A DNA stretch of 64,000 bases from Streptosporangium album (GCF_014203795.1 NZ_JACHJU010000001.1:1364001-1428000), one strand, 5' to 3'; shown: positions 16,476 through 24,896, counted from the stretch's first letter. Translations and numbers: made by a program. The notes: generated from the sequence alone by a model not told the origin.

Positions 16476-16742
16476 ATGACTGCCGGGTATGACACCGAGA
16501 AGATAGAAGCGGCCGCCAAGGTCCAGGCGGACGCGCCGGGCTGGCTTGTCATGTGGCGGCCGTGGCGGCGGTGCTTCACCGCGTTCGAATGCCGCGACCC
16601 GCGACGGGTCCGGATCGTCGAAGCCGGGACCGCCGACGAACTACGCGATCTCATGCAGCACGTCGAAGTCGAACTCTGGCAGACCCTGTCTCCGGCCGAG
16701 TCGCCCCCCACGTGCGACCTGCCGCTGAGGTCTGCCAGGTAA
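16476..16742 (+). CDS. Small conserved actinobacterial protein downstream of the XRE gene
   Basis: 88 aa with PGWLVMWRPWRRCFTAFECRDPRRVRIVEAGTADELRDLMQHVEVEL. The tryptophan-rich W-R-P-W-R-R-x-F-T-A pattern is one I associate with short proteins that sit near XRE/DUF5753 genes in actinomycetes; their function is unknown. It lies 126 bp after the regulator on the same strand. No strong Shine-Dalgarno precedes the ATG. Could be a partner or antitoxin-like protein; that is inference. Confidence 0.6.
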   Translation: MTAGYDTEKIEAAAKVQADAPGWLVMWRPWRRCFTAFECRDPRRVRIVEAGTADELRDLMQHVEVELWQTLSPAESPPTCDLPLRSAR

Positions 16743-16747
16743 CAGCC

Positions 16748-16820
16748 CTGTGGCCCCGGGGCGAGGACTCGTTCTCGGAGGGGTGCTTTTCAGGGAGAGG
16801 GGAGCCTCCCGGGGCCACAG
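16748..16820 (+). terminator. Large inverted repeat after the small protein gene
   Basis: CTGTGGCCCCGGG (16748-16760) and its exact complement CCCGGGGCCACAG (16808-16820) enclose 47 bases that contain a second weak stem. Beginning five bases past the stop at 16742, it probably ends transcription of the XRE unit. Confidence 0.55.
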
Positions 16821-16871
16821 GTGCCACCACCGTCCCGCCGGGTCACGGGCGGGAAGCCCCCCTCCTGAGGG

Positions 16872-16994
16872 TCATCGGGTGGGAACGCCCCCGTTGTCGC
16901 GGCGGTCCAGAGCGGTCTGGAGGGCGTCGGCGGCCTCGTCCTCGGTCTCTTCGGGACGGTTCCAGGGATACATGTCGTACATGGCGATTCTCAT
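16872..16994 (-). CDS. Possible very small protein (36-40 aa)
   Basis: A short frame reads MYDMYPWNRPEETEDEAADA and ends ALDRRDNGGVPTR. It starts at the ATG at 16982, or four codons earlier at 16994. The acidic, well-ordered sequence differs from the arginine/proline-rich noise of shadow frames, and I believe similar short proteins occur in actinomycetes. The Shine-Dalgarno is weak (GATGAGAA). The 480 bp between the terminator at 16820 and serA holds nothing else that I recognise. Confidence 0.4.
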   Translation of the reverse strand: MRIAMYDMYPWNRPEETEDEAADALQTALDRRDNGGVPTR

Positions 16995-17305
16995 CTCGGT
17001 CGCATGCGAGCAGGGAGATGGCCCGGACTCCGGTCGGAGCCCGACCGGGCCTGGATGTCGCGGATCCGGGTCGCGGACCGGCGACGAGGCGCGGAACCGG
17101 CGAGCGCCGTAACACCGCGGCGGGCCGCCGGCCTGTCCTGTCAGACCCCGCCGCGGCAGGTAATGAGTACGAGAACCTGGCGCATTTCCCACCACGGTAC
17201 CCGCTCACGGACATACGGTCTCGCCCACCGTACGTATTTCTCACATGCTGAGATGCCGTACGGCTGCCGCCCCAGCCTGCGGGCGGCAGCCGTACGGAGC
17301 GGGAC

Positions 17306-18895
17306 CTAGTCGGCCAGGTCGACCGAGCGGCCGCTGTCGGCGCCGATCTCGGCGCCGATCTGGTCGATCACGTTGGCCGGGATGCCGGTGTCGACGGTCA
17401 GCGCGATGAGGGCCTTGCCGCCCTTGGCGTCGCGGGCCACCTGCATCGAGGCGATGTTGATGCTGTGGTCGCCGAGGATGCGGCCGACGACGCCGACGAT
17501 GCCGGGGCGGTCGGTGTAGGTGAAGAACGACAGGTGGTCGGTCGGCTCGATCTCCATCTGGTAGCCGTTGACCTCGACGATCTTCGTGATCTGGCGCGGG
17601 CCCGACAGGGTGCCGGAGACCGAGACCGTACGGCCGTCGGCGAGGACACCGCGGACGGTGACGACGTTTCGCCAGTCGGGGCTGTCGGAGCTGGTGACCA
17701 GCTCGACGGTCACGCCGCGGTCCTTGGCCAGGAGCGGGGCGTTGACATAGGTGACGGAGTCCTCGACCACGTCGGTGAAAATGCCCTTGAGCGCGGCCAG
17801 CTCCAGCACGCGGACGTCCTGGGAGGCGATCTCGCCGCGGACCTCGACGTCGAGCCTGGTGGCGACCTCGCCGGCGAGTGCGGTGAAGACCCGGCCGAGC
17901 TTCTCGGCCAGCGGCAGGCCGGGCTTGACCTCCTCGGCGACGGCGCCGCCCTGGACGTTGACCGCGTCCGGCACGAACTCGCCGGCGAGGGCGAGCTTCA
18001 CGCTCCGCGCGACCTGGGTGCCGGCCTTCTCCTGGGCCTCGTGGGTGGAGGCGCCCAGGTGCGGGGTGACGACGACCTGGTCCAGCTCGAACAGCGGGCT
18101 GTCGGTGACGGGCTCCTTGGGGAAGACGTCGATGCCGGCGCCGGCGACGCGGCCTTCCTTGATCGCCGAGTAGAGCGCGTTCTCGTCGATGATGCCGCCG
18201 CGGGCGACGTTGATCAGGCGCACCGACGGCTTGACCGTGTGGAGCTCCCTGTCGCCGATGAGCCCGATGGTCTCTTTGGACTTGGGCAGGTGAACGGTGA
18301 TGAAGTCGGCCTCACGCAGGGCCTCCTCCAGCGACACCAGGCGGACGCCCATCTGCGCGGCGCGGGCCGGCTGCAGGTAGGGGTCGTAGGCGATCAGCTC
18401 GACGCCGAACGGCTGCAGGCGCTGGGCGACCAGCTGCCCGATCTTGCCGAGGCCGAGGATGGCGACGACCTTCTCGTCGAGCTCGACGCCGGTGTACTTC
18501 GAGCGCTTCCACTCGCCGCCCTTGAGCGCGGAGTGCGCCTGGGCGACGTTGCGCGCGGAGGCGAGGATCAGCGCGACGGTGTGCTCGGCGGCGCTGGTGA
18601 TGTTGGAGGTGGGCGCGTTGACGACCATGACGCCGGCCTTGGTGGCGGCCTCCACGTCCACGTTGTCCAGGCCGACGCCGGCGCGGGCGACGACCCGGAG
18701 CTTCGGCGCGGCGGCGATGGCCTCGGCGTCCACCTGCGTGGCGCTGCGCACGATGAGCGCGTCCACATCGGCGAGAGCGGGCAGGAACTGGGCGCGGTCG
18801 GCGCCATCGGCGTGGCGGACTTCGAAGTCCGCGCCCAGGACCGCGAGACCGGCTTCGGAGAGTTCCTCTGCGACCAGTACGACGGGCTTGTTCAC
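17306..18895 (-). CDS. serA: D-3-phosphoglycerate dehydrogenase
   Basis: 529 aa, the usual length of actinobacterial type-I SerA. Order: substrate and NAD domain with VVARAGVGLDNVDVEAAT, VAILGLGKIGQLVAQRL and TPHLGASTHEAQEKAG; an ASB intervening domain (about 315-450); and a C-terminal ACT domain (FTYTDRPGIVGVVGRILGDH) that senses serine in the family. It oxidises 3-phosphoglycerate in the first step of serine synthesis. The GTG at 18895 is chosen over the in-frame ATG at 18970 because AAAGGA precedes it and the product then begins NKPVVLVAEELSEAG as in homologues. Confidence 0.95.
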   Translation of the reverse strand: MNKPVVLVAEELSEAGLAVLGADFEVRHADGADRAQFLPALADVDALIVRSATQVDAEAIAAAPKLRVVARAGVGLDNVDVEAATKAGVMVVNAPTSNITSAAEHTVALILASARNVAQAHSALKGGEWKRSKYTGVELDEKVVAILGLGKIGQLVAQRLQPFGVELIAYDPYLQPARAAQMGVRLVSLEEALREADFITVHLPKSKETIGLIGDRELHTVKPSVRLINVARGGIIDENALYSAIKEGRVAGAGIDVFPKEPVTDSPLFELDQVVVTPHLGASTHEAQEKAGTQVARSVKLALAGEFVPDAVNVQGGAVAEEVKPGLPLAEKLGRVFTALAGEVATRLDVEVRGEIASQDVRVLELAALKGIFTDVVEDSVTYVNAPLLAKDRGVTVELVTSSDSPDWRNVVTVRGVLADGRTVSVSGTLSGPRQITKIVEVNGYQMEIEPTDHLSFFTYTDRPGIVGVVGRILGDHSINIASMQVARDAKGGKALIALTVDTGIPANVIDQIGAEIGADSGRSVDLAD

Positions 18896-18956
18896 AGGCT
18901 GGATCCTTTGAGACGTGGAGGCTGCTGCACGGACCTCACGTAGTCTATCGGCGCTT

Positions 18957-18970
18957 GTGAACGCGTTCAC
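18957..18970 (-). promoter_or_regulatory. Perfect palindrome upstream of serA
   Basis: GTGAACGCGTTCAC is a perfect 14-bp palindrome 62 bp before the serA start. A possible -10 hexamer TAGACT lies downstream (minus strand, near 18940), so the palindrome would overlap the -35 region. That position suggests a repressor site; the factor is unknown. Confidence 0.5.
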
Positions 18971-19103
18971 GAGTGTCCCGCGATCCGAGACGGTTACCCG
19001 CCCCAGTCACATTTCATACGTAGAAAATTCAACTTGGTATTGATCCGGAGAAAACTTCACGATTACCCTCATAAGCCGTGGTCCCCTACCTATCGTTCCT
19101 CAT

Positions 19104-20021
19104 ATGAGCATCGGGAACCCCGCTCTCGGCGACGCGCTCGCGCAGCATGACGGCCCGCACCGGCTGCTGGCGGCACTTGCCGACTGGGGACTCCTGGTTG
19201 CCGTGCGACCGGATCGCTCCGTCGTGCTGGGCACGACGCAGAGCGGTGATCGGGTGCTGCTCGGATACACCTCGGCGAGCACCTACGCACGGCACCGTGG
19301 CAGCCACTCGTTGTCGGCCTGCGACGCCGACACCATCCTCGACATCCAGCGCGTCACCGGTGTGCGGGAAATCGTGATCGACGCCGCGGGCCCGGCGGCC
19401 GCCGCCGTGCCCATCGAGGATCTCCAGCGCTATCTGCGCTCGACCCGCACCGGCCCCACGCCGGCGCTGTCGAGCACGACTCCGACGGCGTACGCGACCG
19501 GGGCCATGGCCACGGTCTCGCGCTCCCCGGCCCCCCCGGTGGCGCGTCCCCCGGCTCCCCCCGTGGCGCGCCCCCCGAGGACCCCGGACCCGGCCCCGGT
19601 GGCTCGGCGGAACTCGGTGCCGGCGGCGCCCGCCCAGCCGTGGATCCCCTCGCCCCGGCCCCATCTGTCGGGGCCGATGCAGATGGTGGACCCCGGCTAC
19701 CGGCGGTGCGAGCACCCGATCCTGCCCGCGCTGCGCGTCGCGATCTCGCACCTGCTCGCCGACTACCCGCTCGTCCACCACGTGTGGATCTCCGAGTCCC
19801 GGACCTCCTCCGGCGCCCCGGGCATCATGCTGCACGTCAAGGTGCACATGTCGGCGGCCGAGGACGTGGTCAGGGACATCCACCGCGGGGTGCGCGCCCG
19901 GCTGCCGCAGCTCGCCTCCAGCGAGGCGCCGATCCTGATGGCCCGGGTCGCCGACGCGCACAGCGAGCAGCGGATGGTCGAGCTGGGCGCCCACGTGGTC
20001 TGTGCCGACGTCACCGACTGA
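19104..20021 (+). CDS. SseB-like domain protein
   Basis: 305 aa. An N-terminal domain (LLAALADWGLLVAVRPDRSVVLGTT; LLGYTSASTYARHRG; EIVIDAAG) and a C-terminal domain (RVAISHLLADYPLVHHVWIS; GIMLHVKVHMSAAEDVVRDI) flank a Pro/Ala/Arg linker that contains a near-repeat PAPPVARPP. This two-domain plan fits SseB-type proteins, common in actinobacteria with no settled function there. No signal peptide or membrane segment. It diverges from serA; the 208 bp between them hold the serA palindrome. Confidence 0.6.
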   Translation: MSIGNPALGDALAQHDGPHRLLAALADWGLLVAVRPDRSVVLGTTQSGDRVLLGYTSASTYARHRGSHSLSACDADTILDIQRVTGVREIVIDAAGPAAAAVPIEDLQRYLRSTRTGPTPALSSTTPTAYATGAMATVSRSPAPPVARPPAPPVARPPRTPDPAPVARRNSVPAAPAQPWIPSPRPHLSGPMQMVDPGYRRCEHPILPALRVAISHLLADYPLVHHVWISESRTSSGAPGIMLHVKVHMSAAEDVVRDIHRGVRARLPQLASSEAPILMARVADAHSEQRMVELGAHVVCADVTD

Positions 20022-20032
20022 GGACATCACCG

Positions 20033-20069
20033 GCCCGGGGTCGTCGTCCGCCGGACGACGACCCCGGGC
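20033..20069. terminator. Bidirectional terminator
   Basis: A 17-bp perfect stem (20033-20049 with 20053-20069; core GGGGTCGTCGTCC) with a three-base loop, followed on the + strand by TTATTT. It separates the convergent SseB-like and membrane-protein genes; the latter ends at 20070. Confidence 0.85.
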
Positions 20070-20606
20070 TTATTTGATCAAGGTGTTCGCGACGACGATG
20101 GCCAGGCCCAGCAGCATGTCGACGCACCCCACCTTCCAGGCGGCCGGCCAGGAGCCGCCGGAGGCCCTGGTGGCCCATATCCCCCAGCCGAACAGCGTGA
20201 CCGCGTTGAACACCAGGACGACGCTGACGGCGGTGTACGGATTCCACCACCCCGCGTGGGCCACGAGGAGCACGCCCGCGGTCGGCAGGGTGGCCGCCAC
20301 CAGCGGCCACTCGGTCAGCACCGAGCGCGCCGCGTGAACAAGGGGCTTGTCGCCGGTCACGGTGTGGTGGGCGAGCGCGTGCGCGTACCCGTGGGCGACG
20401 GCCGCCACCAGCCCGGAGATCAGCACCCACAACGCGTCGTATCCGGGATTGGCAGGGGCCTGGTCCAGGGCGGCTGCCAAGCTGCTGGCCAGAACGGTGC
20501 CGTAGACGGCGCCGAACAGCAGCCTCTCGGACGGCTCGCGCCGCCGGATCCGGCCCAGCATGCCCGAGCGCCTGGGGGATCTGAGATGTTCGGTGCTGTC
20601 GGCCAT
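20070..20606 (-). CDS. Integral membrane protein, unknown function
   Basis: 178 aa from the ATG at 20606; a GTG at 20642 is an alternative start adding 12 residues. About four to five hydrophobic helices are visible: LLFGAVYGTVLASSLAAAL, ALWVLISGLVAAVAHGYAHA, WPLVAATLPTAGVLLVAHAG, AVSVVLVFNAVTLFGWGIWA and VDMLLGLAIVVANTLIK. A histidine pair motif HGYAHALAHH lies in or beside the second helix and could bind metal. I do not recognise the family. It lies upstream of the ghost ABC genes on the same strand as the ABC operon's 3' end. Confidence 0.75.
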   Translation of the reverse strand: MADSTEHLRSPRRSGMLGRIRRREPSERLLFGAVYGTVLASSLAAALDQAPANPGYDALWVLISGLVAAVAHGYAHALAHHTVTGDKPLVHAARSVLTEWPLVAATLPTAGVLLVAHAGWWNPYTAVSVVLVFNAVTLFGWGIWATRASGGSWPAAWKVGCVDMLLGLAIVVANTLIK

Positions 20607-20703
20607 CGTCTCGCTAGCTGCCGTGAACTGGGACACCACCACACCTACCAGCTCTCCCGCCCGGCCCGGCGTACCCTCGCCGTCGCCCGGCCGGAAGCTT
20701 CGC

Positions 20704-20865
20704 CTACCCCATCCGGCGGGTCAGCGTGGTCCTGGTCCTGGCGAACGCCATCGCGATCAGTGCCGCCGCCAACGGCAGGCCGATCCCACGGCTGAGCGCG
20801 CTGCGCGCCCTGGCTCGCCCGATTCCGCGCCGGGAGATGCGCAGCGCTGCGAGGAGGGCGCTCAT
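20704..20865 (-). pseudogene. Ghost FtsX-type permease: both ends kept, middle deleted
   Basis: A 53-codon frame starts MSALLAALRISRRGIG, nearly identical to the start of the intact permease (MNALLAALRISRRGIG at 23580). It then joins directly to GLPLAAALIAMAFARTRTTL, which matches the end of the same kind of permease (GLPLLAALMAALCVRTKVLL). Some 800 residues are missing. The start overlaps the stop of the ghost ATPase (ATGA at 20862), just as in the intact pair. Either a remnant of a tandem duplication or an odd mini-gene. Confidence 0.8.
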
Positions 20866-20918
20866 CGGACGCTCTCCGGGGTGGAGGTGGAACCAGAGGT
20901 GGGCAGGTCGAAACTCAT
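20862..20918 (-). pseudogene. Ghost ABC ATPase: both ends kept, middle deleted
   Basis: An 18-codon frame, MSFDLPTSGSTSTPESVR. It opens like the intact ATPase (MSFDPVVRL at 24284) and closes like it (LESAR). The upstream sequence is also shared: CGCAGGAGA, then the ATG, stands before both copies, with the same CCTCCCC further up. All nucleotide-binding motifs are gone. Together with the ghost permease this is a shrunken copy of the neighbouring operon. Confidence 0.75.
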
Positions 20919-20988
20919 TGTTGTGTCTCCTGCGTTCGGGGAGGCTGCCGGCGGGCTCACCGCTTCCTCGCGGGGCCGTGAACCGAGA

Positions 20989-23580
20989 TCAGGTGCGGCG
21001 GCGGGTGAGCAGCACTTTCGTCCGGACGCACAGCGCCGCCATCAGCGCCGCAAGCAGAGGCAGGCCGACCAGCACACTCGCCAGCGCGAGCCACGGCACG
21101 TCGACCTCGGAGGCGAACGAGCCGACCGGCCCACTGTTCACCCACACTCCCTCGACCCGACCTCCGGAGAACATGCTGAGGTAGCCCACCACGCCGAAGA
21201 CCAGCCCGATGAGCATCCCTCCCGCCACACCCAGACCGGAGACGAACGCGGCCTGACCCGCGACGAGGAGACGCTGGACGCGGCCCGTCGCCCCCACAGC
21301 CGCCAGAGTGGCCCTGTCGGGGCGGCCCTCCGCCGCGGCCAGCCCGGTCGCGGCGAACGTTCCTCCGAGAACCAGGACGGCCGCACCGAGGGCGAGGGCG
21401 AGCAGCATCGTGGCGCTGCCGTCCTGGAAACCCCGCTCGGTCCTGACATAGGCCGAGCGGCTGAGGGTCCGCACGGCGGCGTCCAGCCGCGTCTCCTGCT
21501 CCGGCGTCACACGCGGCGCGGCCGGATCGGCGATGAGAGTGTCGTACCCGACGGTGAGGCCAAGCCTGGCCGCCAGCGAGACGGGCAGTATCGCGCTCAC
21601 CAGCGGCTCACCCTGAGGGCGCCGGACGACGGCGGGCACCGAGTGCGAGGTGCGCTTCTGCAGCTCGGCCGTGAAGACAAGCATCCCGTCGCGCAGCACC
21701 CGCGGGTCGAACACGACCGCCTTGCCGGCCGCGAGGGCGGCCTCCGCAGCGGGGTCGGGGCCGCGCAGGAAATAGCGGGCCAGGTCGGCCCCGCCCACGA
21801 GCGGCTCCCGGAACCACGCGAAGGGTGTCGGGCAATCTCTCGTGCAGCCGGGTTGAACCACGATATTGACATGCGAGAAGCCGGGCTTGGCGAGCTCTCC
21901 CGCCTCGATCAGCGGCACTCCTGGCAGGGCGGAGGCGGTGGCTCGTTTGATCTCGCGCCAGATCGCGGGGTTAGACCCGTTGGAGGTCACGACCGTGCTC
22001 CCCATCAGATACTGAGGCTCATACCTCGTCCCCCTCTGAGCGCTCTGACTGGAAATCACCACCGCCACGCCGGCGAAGACCGCGGTCGCGGCGAGCACCG
22101 CGGCCACGGCGGGGGCCGTGCGGCCCCGGTTACGCGCGGCGTCCCTGACTGCCATCCGGAACGGCAGCGGCAGCCGCGTCGCCAGGCGCGCGGCGGCGCC
22201 GACCAGCCACGGCGTCAGCAGGACCAGCCCGAGTTGCCCGAGCACCGCGCCCGCCAGCAGGCTGACCTGGTACAGCCCGAAGCCCATACCCCACCTCGGC
22301 AGGACGGGGCCGATGACGATGATCGCTATCGCTCCCGACAGCAGCACCAGGCCCAGCACCGGCAGGCCCCGGCGTTCCCTGGCCCGGCCCCGGCGACCGG
22401 CCAGCACCTCCGCCACGTCCGCCCTCGATGCCTGGACCGCAGGGACGACCGCCGCGAGCAGGGCGCTCACCACCCCCAGGAGCACGACGATCGCGATCCG
22501 GCCGACGGGCACCTCGAAGGGGCCGTGCAGGGCGAGCGGCGTGACGGCCGCGCCGATCCCGATCCCGCCCGCGGCTCCGAGCAGGGAGGCCGCGAACCCG
22601 AGGGTGAGTCCGTCGGCGAGGACGACGCCGCGCAGGTGGCGGGGCGAACCGCCCTGCGCGGCGATCAGCGCGAGCTCGCGCCGGCGGCGCCGGATGCCGA
22701 CGGCGAACGCCGGTCCGGCCAGAAGGACGACCTCCAGCCCGATGATGACGGCGCCCAGGGCCACCATCATGATGTCGGAACCGCCCACCGTCCCTTGGGG
22801 GACGGGGTCCTCCGGGCCGTTCCCCGAGGGGGGAGCATCGACCACCTCTCGCGAGAGGACCGCGACGCCGTGCCGGTTCATCTCGCGAACCCGCTGCCAG
22901 GAGACGGGGGCGGGAGTATCGATGAGCCAGTTCGTGCTGACCTTCCTGCTCCCGTCGAACACGGTTCCCGGAAGCGCGACGATCTCCGGACGTCCGGGAT
23001 CGCGCTGGGGCTCGACGACGCCGACCACGGTGACGGCGGCGCCCGTACCACTCACCGTGACGGTGCTTCCCTCCCGCAGCTCCGCGCCGGGACTCGCCGC
23101 GACCTCCCCCGCGGCCCGCGGCAGGCGCCCGGACAGGAGCTTGTACATGCCCTTGGTGATCGGGTCGCGCAGGTCGATCTCCCGGAAGTCGTGCTCCCGG
23201 TAGCCCTTCGCCCCCTGGTAACCGGTCCAGGCGAGGCGCAAAGGGACAGCCCGGCTGCCCGGTCCGAAGAGGGTGAGGACCTCCTGCTCCGTCAGATTCC
23301 TGTACTGGACACCACGGCCTCTCGCGTCGATCCGGATAGACCCGTTGGCGCTCTGCCTCACCGGTTTGCTGGAGGCCCTCTCCTGGACGTGGGCGTCGGC
23401 CGCGCCGATGTTCCAGTCCAGCCCCTCCCTGGTGGTGACGTCCCCGGTGGCCTGCCATGTCACGCCGACAGTGAGCAGGAGCACCGGCAGACCGATCATG
23501 ACCATGATGAGCGCGCTGCGCGCTCTGGCCTGCCCGATCCCCCGGCGAGAGATCCGAAGCGCGGCGAGGAGAGCGTTCAT
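20989..23580 (-). CDS. FtsX-like permease subunit of an ABC transporter
   Basis: 863 aa, the two-module FtsX/MacB_PCD type. A first transmembrane helix (ALIMVMIGLPVLLLTVG) is followed by a large external domain (about 45-260), three helices, a second repeat starting near PFRMAVRDAARNRGRTAPAV with another large external domain, and three final helices ending LLAALMAALCVRTK. Such permeases work in lipoprotein or cell-envelope export and mechanotransmission or in antimicrobial-peptide resistance. Translation is coupled to the ATPase by ATGA at 23577. The ghost copies lie directly downstream. Confidence 0.88.
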   Translation of the reverse strand: MNALLAALRISRRGIGQARARSALIMVMIGLPVLLLTVGVTWQATGDVTTREGLDWNIGAADAHVQERASSKPVRQSANGSIRIDARGRGVQYRNLTEQEVLTLFGPGSRAVPLRLAWTGYQGAKGYREHDFREIDLRDPITKGMYKLLSGRLPRAAGEVAASPGAELREGSTVTVSGTGAAVTVVGVVEPQRDPGRPEIVALPGTVFDGSRKVSTNWLIDTPAPVSWQRVREMNRHGVAVLSREVVDAPPSGNGPEDPVPQGTVGGSDIMMVALGAVIIGLEVVLLAGPAFAVGIRRRRRELALIAAQGGSPRHLRGVVLADGLTLGFAASLLGAAGGIGIGAAVTPLALHGPFEVPVGRIAIVVLLGVVSALLAAVVPAVQASRADVAEVLAGRRGRARERRGLPVLGLVLLSGAIAIIVIGPVLPRWGMGFGLYQVSLLAGAVLGQLGLVLLTPWLVGAAARLATRLPLPFRMAVRDAARNRGRTAPAVAAVLAATAVFAGVAVVISSQSAQRGTRYEPQYLMGSTVVTSNGSNPAIWREIKRATASALPGVPLIEAGELAKPGFSHVNIVVQPGCTRDCPTPFAWFREPLVGGADLARYFLRGPDPAAEAALAAGKAVVFDPRVLRDGMLVFTAELQKRTSHSVPAVVRRPQGEPLVSAILPVSLAARLGLTVGYDTLIADPAAPRVTPEQETRLDAAVRTLSRSAYVRTERGFQDGSATMLLALALGAAVLVLGGTFAATGLAAAEGRPDRATLAAVGATGRVQRLLVAGQAAFVSGLGVAGGMLIGLVFGVVGYLSMFSGGRVEGVWVNSGPVGSFASEVDVPWLALASVLVGLPLLAALMAALCVRTKVLLTRRRT

Positions 23581-24284
23581 CGGGCGCTCTCCAGGGGGAC
23601 GGCGGTGGAGTCGGCGATCTCGCCGTCGCGCAGGAAGACCACCCGGTCGGCCCAGGCGGCGTAGCGGGGTTCGTGGGTGACGAGCAGCACGGTGGCCCCC
23701 GCGTCGCAGCGGGCGCGCAGGAGCTGGAGGACGTCGTCGCCGGTCGGGGTGTCGAGGGCGCCGGTGGGCTCGTCGGCCAGGATCAGCCGCCGCTCCCCGA
23801 CCAGGGCGCGGGCGATCGCGACCCGCTGGCGCTGGCCGCCGGAGATCTCGTCGGGGAAGCGGCCGGCGACGTCGGCCAGGCCGATCTCGCCGAGGGCGTC
23901 CATCGCCTCGCGGCGCGCCTGCCCCGTCCTGACGCCGTCCAGCTCGCGCGGGAGCATGACGTTCTCCGCGGCGGTCAGCGAGGGGATCAGGTTGAGGTCC
24001 TGGAAGACGTAGCCGACGTGGCGGCGGCGGAGCCCGGCGAGTTCCCCCGCCGACATGCCCGACAGCGGTGTGCCCTCCACCACGACCTCACCCGAGGTGG
24101 GCCGGTCCAGCCCGCCGGCGAGGTTGAGCAGGGTGGACTTGCCCGACCCCGAAGGGCCCATCACCGCGACCAGCTCTCCGGCGGCGACGTCCAGGCTCAC
24201 CTCCCGCAGTGCCGGTACGGCCTGCGGCCCGTCTCCGTGCACGCGGCTCACGTCCGCGAGCCGTACGACCGGATCGAAACTCAT
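23577..24284 (-). CDS. ABC transporter ATP-binding protein (MacB/LolD-like)
   Basis: 235 aa. Walker A GPSGSGKSTLL, Q-loop VFQDLNLIPSLTA, signature ISGGQRQRVAIARAL, Walker B LILADEPTGALD and switch VTHEP are all intact. ATG at 24284 lies behind CGCAGGAGA and overlaps the PadR stop; its own stop overlaps the permease ATG. So padR-ATPase-permease is one translationally coupled operon on the minus strand. Energises the FtsX-like permease. Confidence 0.93.
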   Translation of the reverse strand: MSFDPVVRLADVSRVHGDGPQAVPALREVSLDVAAGELVAVMGPSGSGKSTLLNLAGGLDRPTSGEVVVEGTPLSGMSAGELAGLRRRHVGYVFQDLNLIPSLTAAENVMLPRELDGVRTGQARREAMDALGEIGLADVAGRFPDEISGGQRQRVAIARALVGERRLILADEPTGALDTPTGDDVLQLLRARCDAGATVLLVTHEPRYAAWADRVVFLRDGEIADSTAVPLESAR

Positions 24285-24808
24285 CGTTGCTTCTCCTGCG
24301 TCTGGGGGGAGGCCGTGAGCACGGCCTCGCAGTGGTCGAGCCAGCGCTGTTCGGCCTCGGCCTGGAAGATCATCGAGTCGAGCACCAGCCGTTGCGCGGG
24401 GCCGTCCGTGTTCGCCCGCTTGGCGCGGGTCAGCTCCTGCAGCGTGCGCATGGTCGTGGTGCGCTGGGCCTGGATGACGGGCCGCACGTCCGCGGACGCG
24501 GTGACCGCCAGCGCGAGCTTGATGACCAGTTCGTCCCGGGGCCGGTCGGCCTGGGCGACGGGGGTGCGAAACCATCGCTCCAACTCGGCCCGACCGGCCT
24601 CGGTGATCGTGTAGACGACCCGGCCCTGCTCGTCCTGCTCGCCCGGGGCCACCAGGCCGTCACGTTCCAGGCGGGAGAGCGTCGTGTAGACCTGGCCGAT
24701 GTTGAGCGGCCAGGTCGCCCCTGTGGACGCCTCGAACTCGGCCCGTAACTGGTAGCCGTAGCGGGGCCCCTGACTCAGCAGAGCGAGAAGCCCTTGTCGG
24801 ATCGCCAT
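24281..24808 (-). CDS. PadR-family transcriptional regulator
   Basis: 175 aa. The winged-helix DNA-binding domain reads AIRQGLLALLSQGPRYGYQLRAEFE, then NIGQVYTTLSRLERDGLVAP and the wing GRVVYTITEAGRAEL; a helical C-terminal dimerisation part follows. PadR proteins typically repress their own operon and an ABC exporter, lifting off when a drug or peptide binds. Gene order here fits that. Start ATG 24808, only a few bases from a cluster of palindromes, fits autorepression. Confidence 0.9.
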   Translation of the reverse strand: MAIRQGLLALLSQGPRYGYQLRAEFEASTGATWPLNIGQVYTTLSRLERDGLVAPGEQDEQGRVVYTITEAGRAELERWFRTPVAQADRPRDELVIKLALAVTASADVRPVIQAQRTTTMRTLQELTRAKRANTDGPAQRLVLDSMIFQAEAEQRWLDHCEAVLTASPQTQEKQR

Positions 24809-24810
24809 GG

Positions 24811-24834
24811 ATACTGAGTATGCATACGCAGTAT
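24811..24834. promoter_or_regulatory. Nested palindromes, probable PadR operator
   Basis: ATACTGAGTAT (24811-24821), GTATGCATAC (24818-24827) and ATACGCAGTAT (24824-24834) overlap in 24 bp. The ATACT/AGTAT arms resemble the dyads bound by PadR repressors. The site sits directly before the padR start and inside the promoter region of the divergent FHA gene, so it may control both. Confidence 0.6.
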
Positions 24835-24896
24835 GCTCTCGGCAAGAGATCCGCATATTCTGGACAGGTTCTGCCCCGGGGGCAGATACTCGGGGG

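Noticed and set aside
17465-18943. Long open frame (492 codons) antisense to serA
   Set aside because: Shadow of a highly conserved gene; composition is Gly/Asp/Val repeats without domain motifs.
20560-23664. Open frame of 1034 codons antisense to the FtsX permease
   Set aside because: Arg/Gly/Pro-rich low-complexity product typical of third-position GC shadows; the opposite strand has a clear permease.
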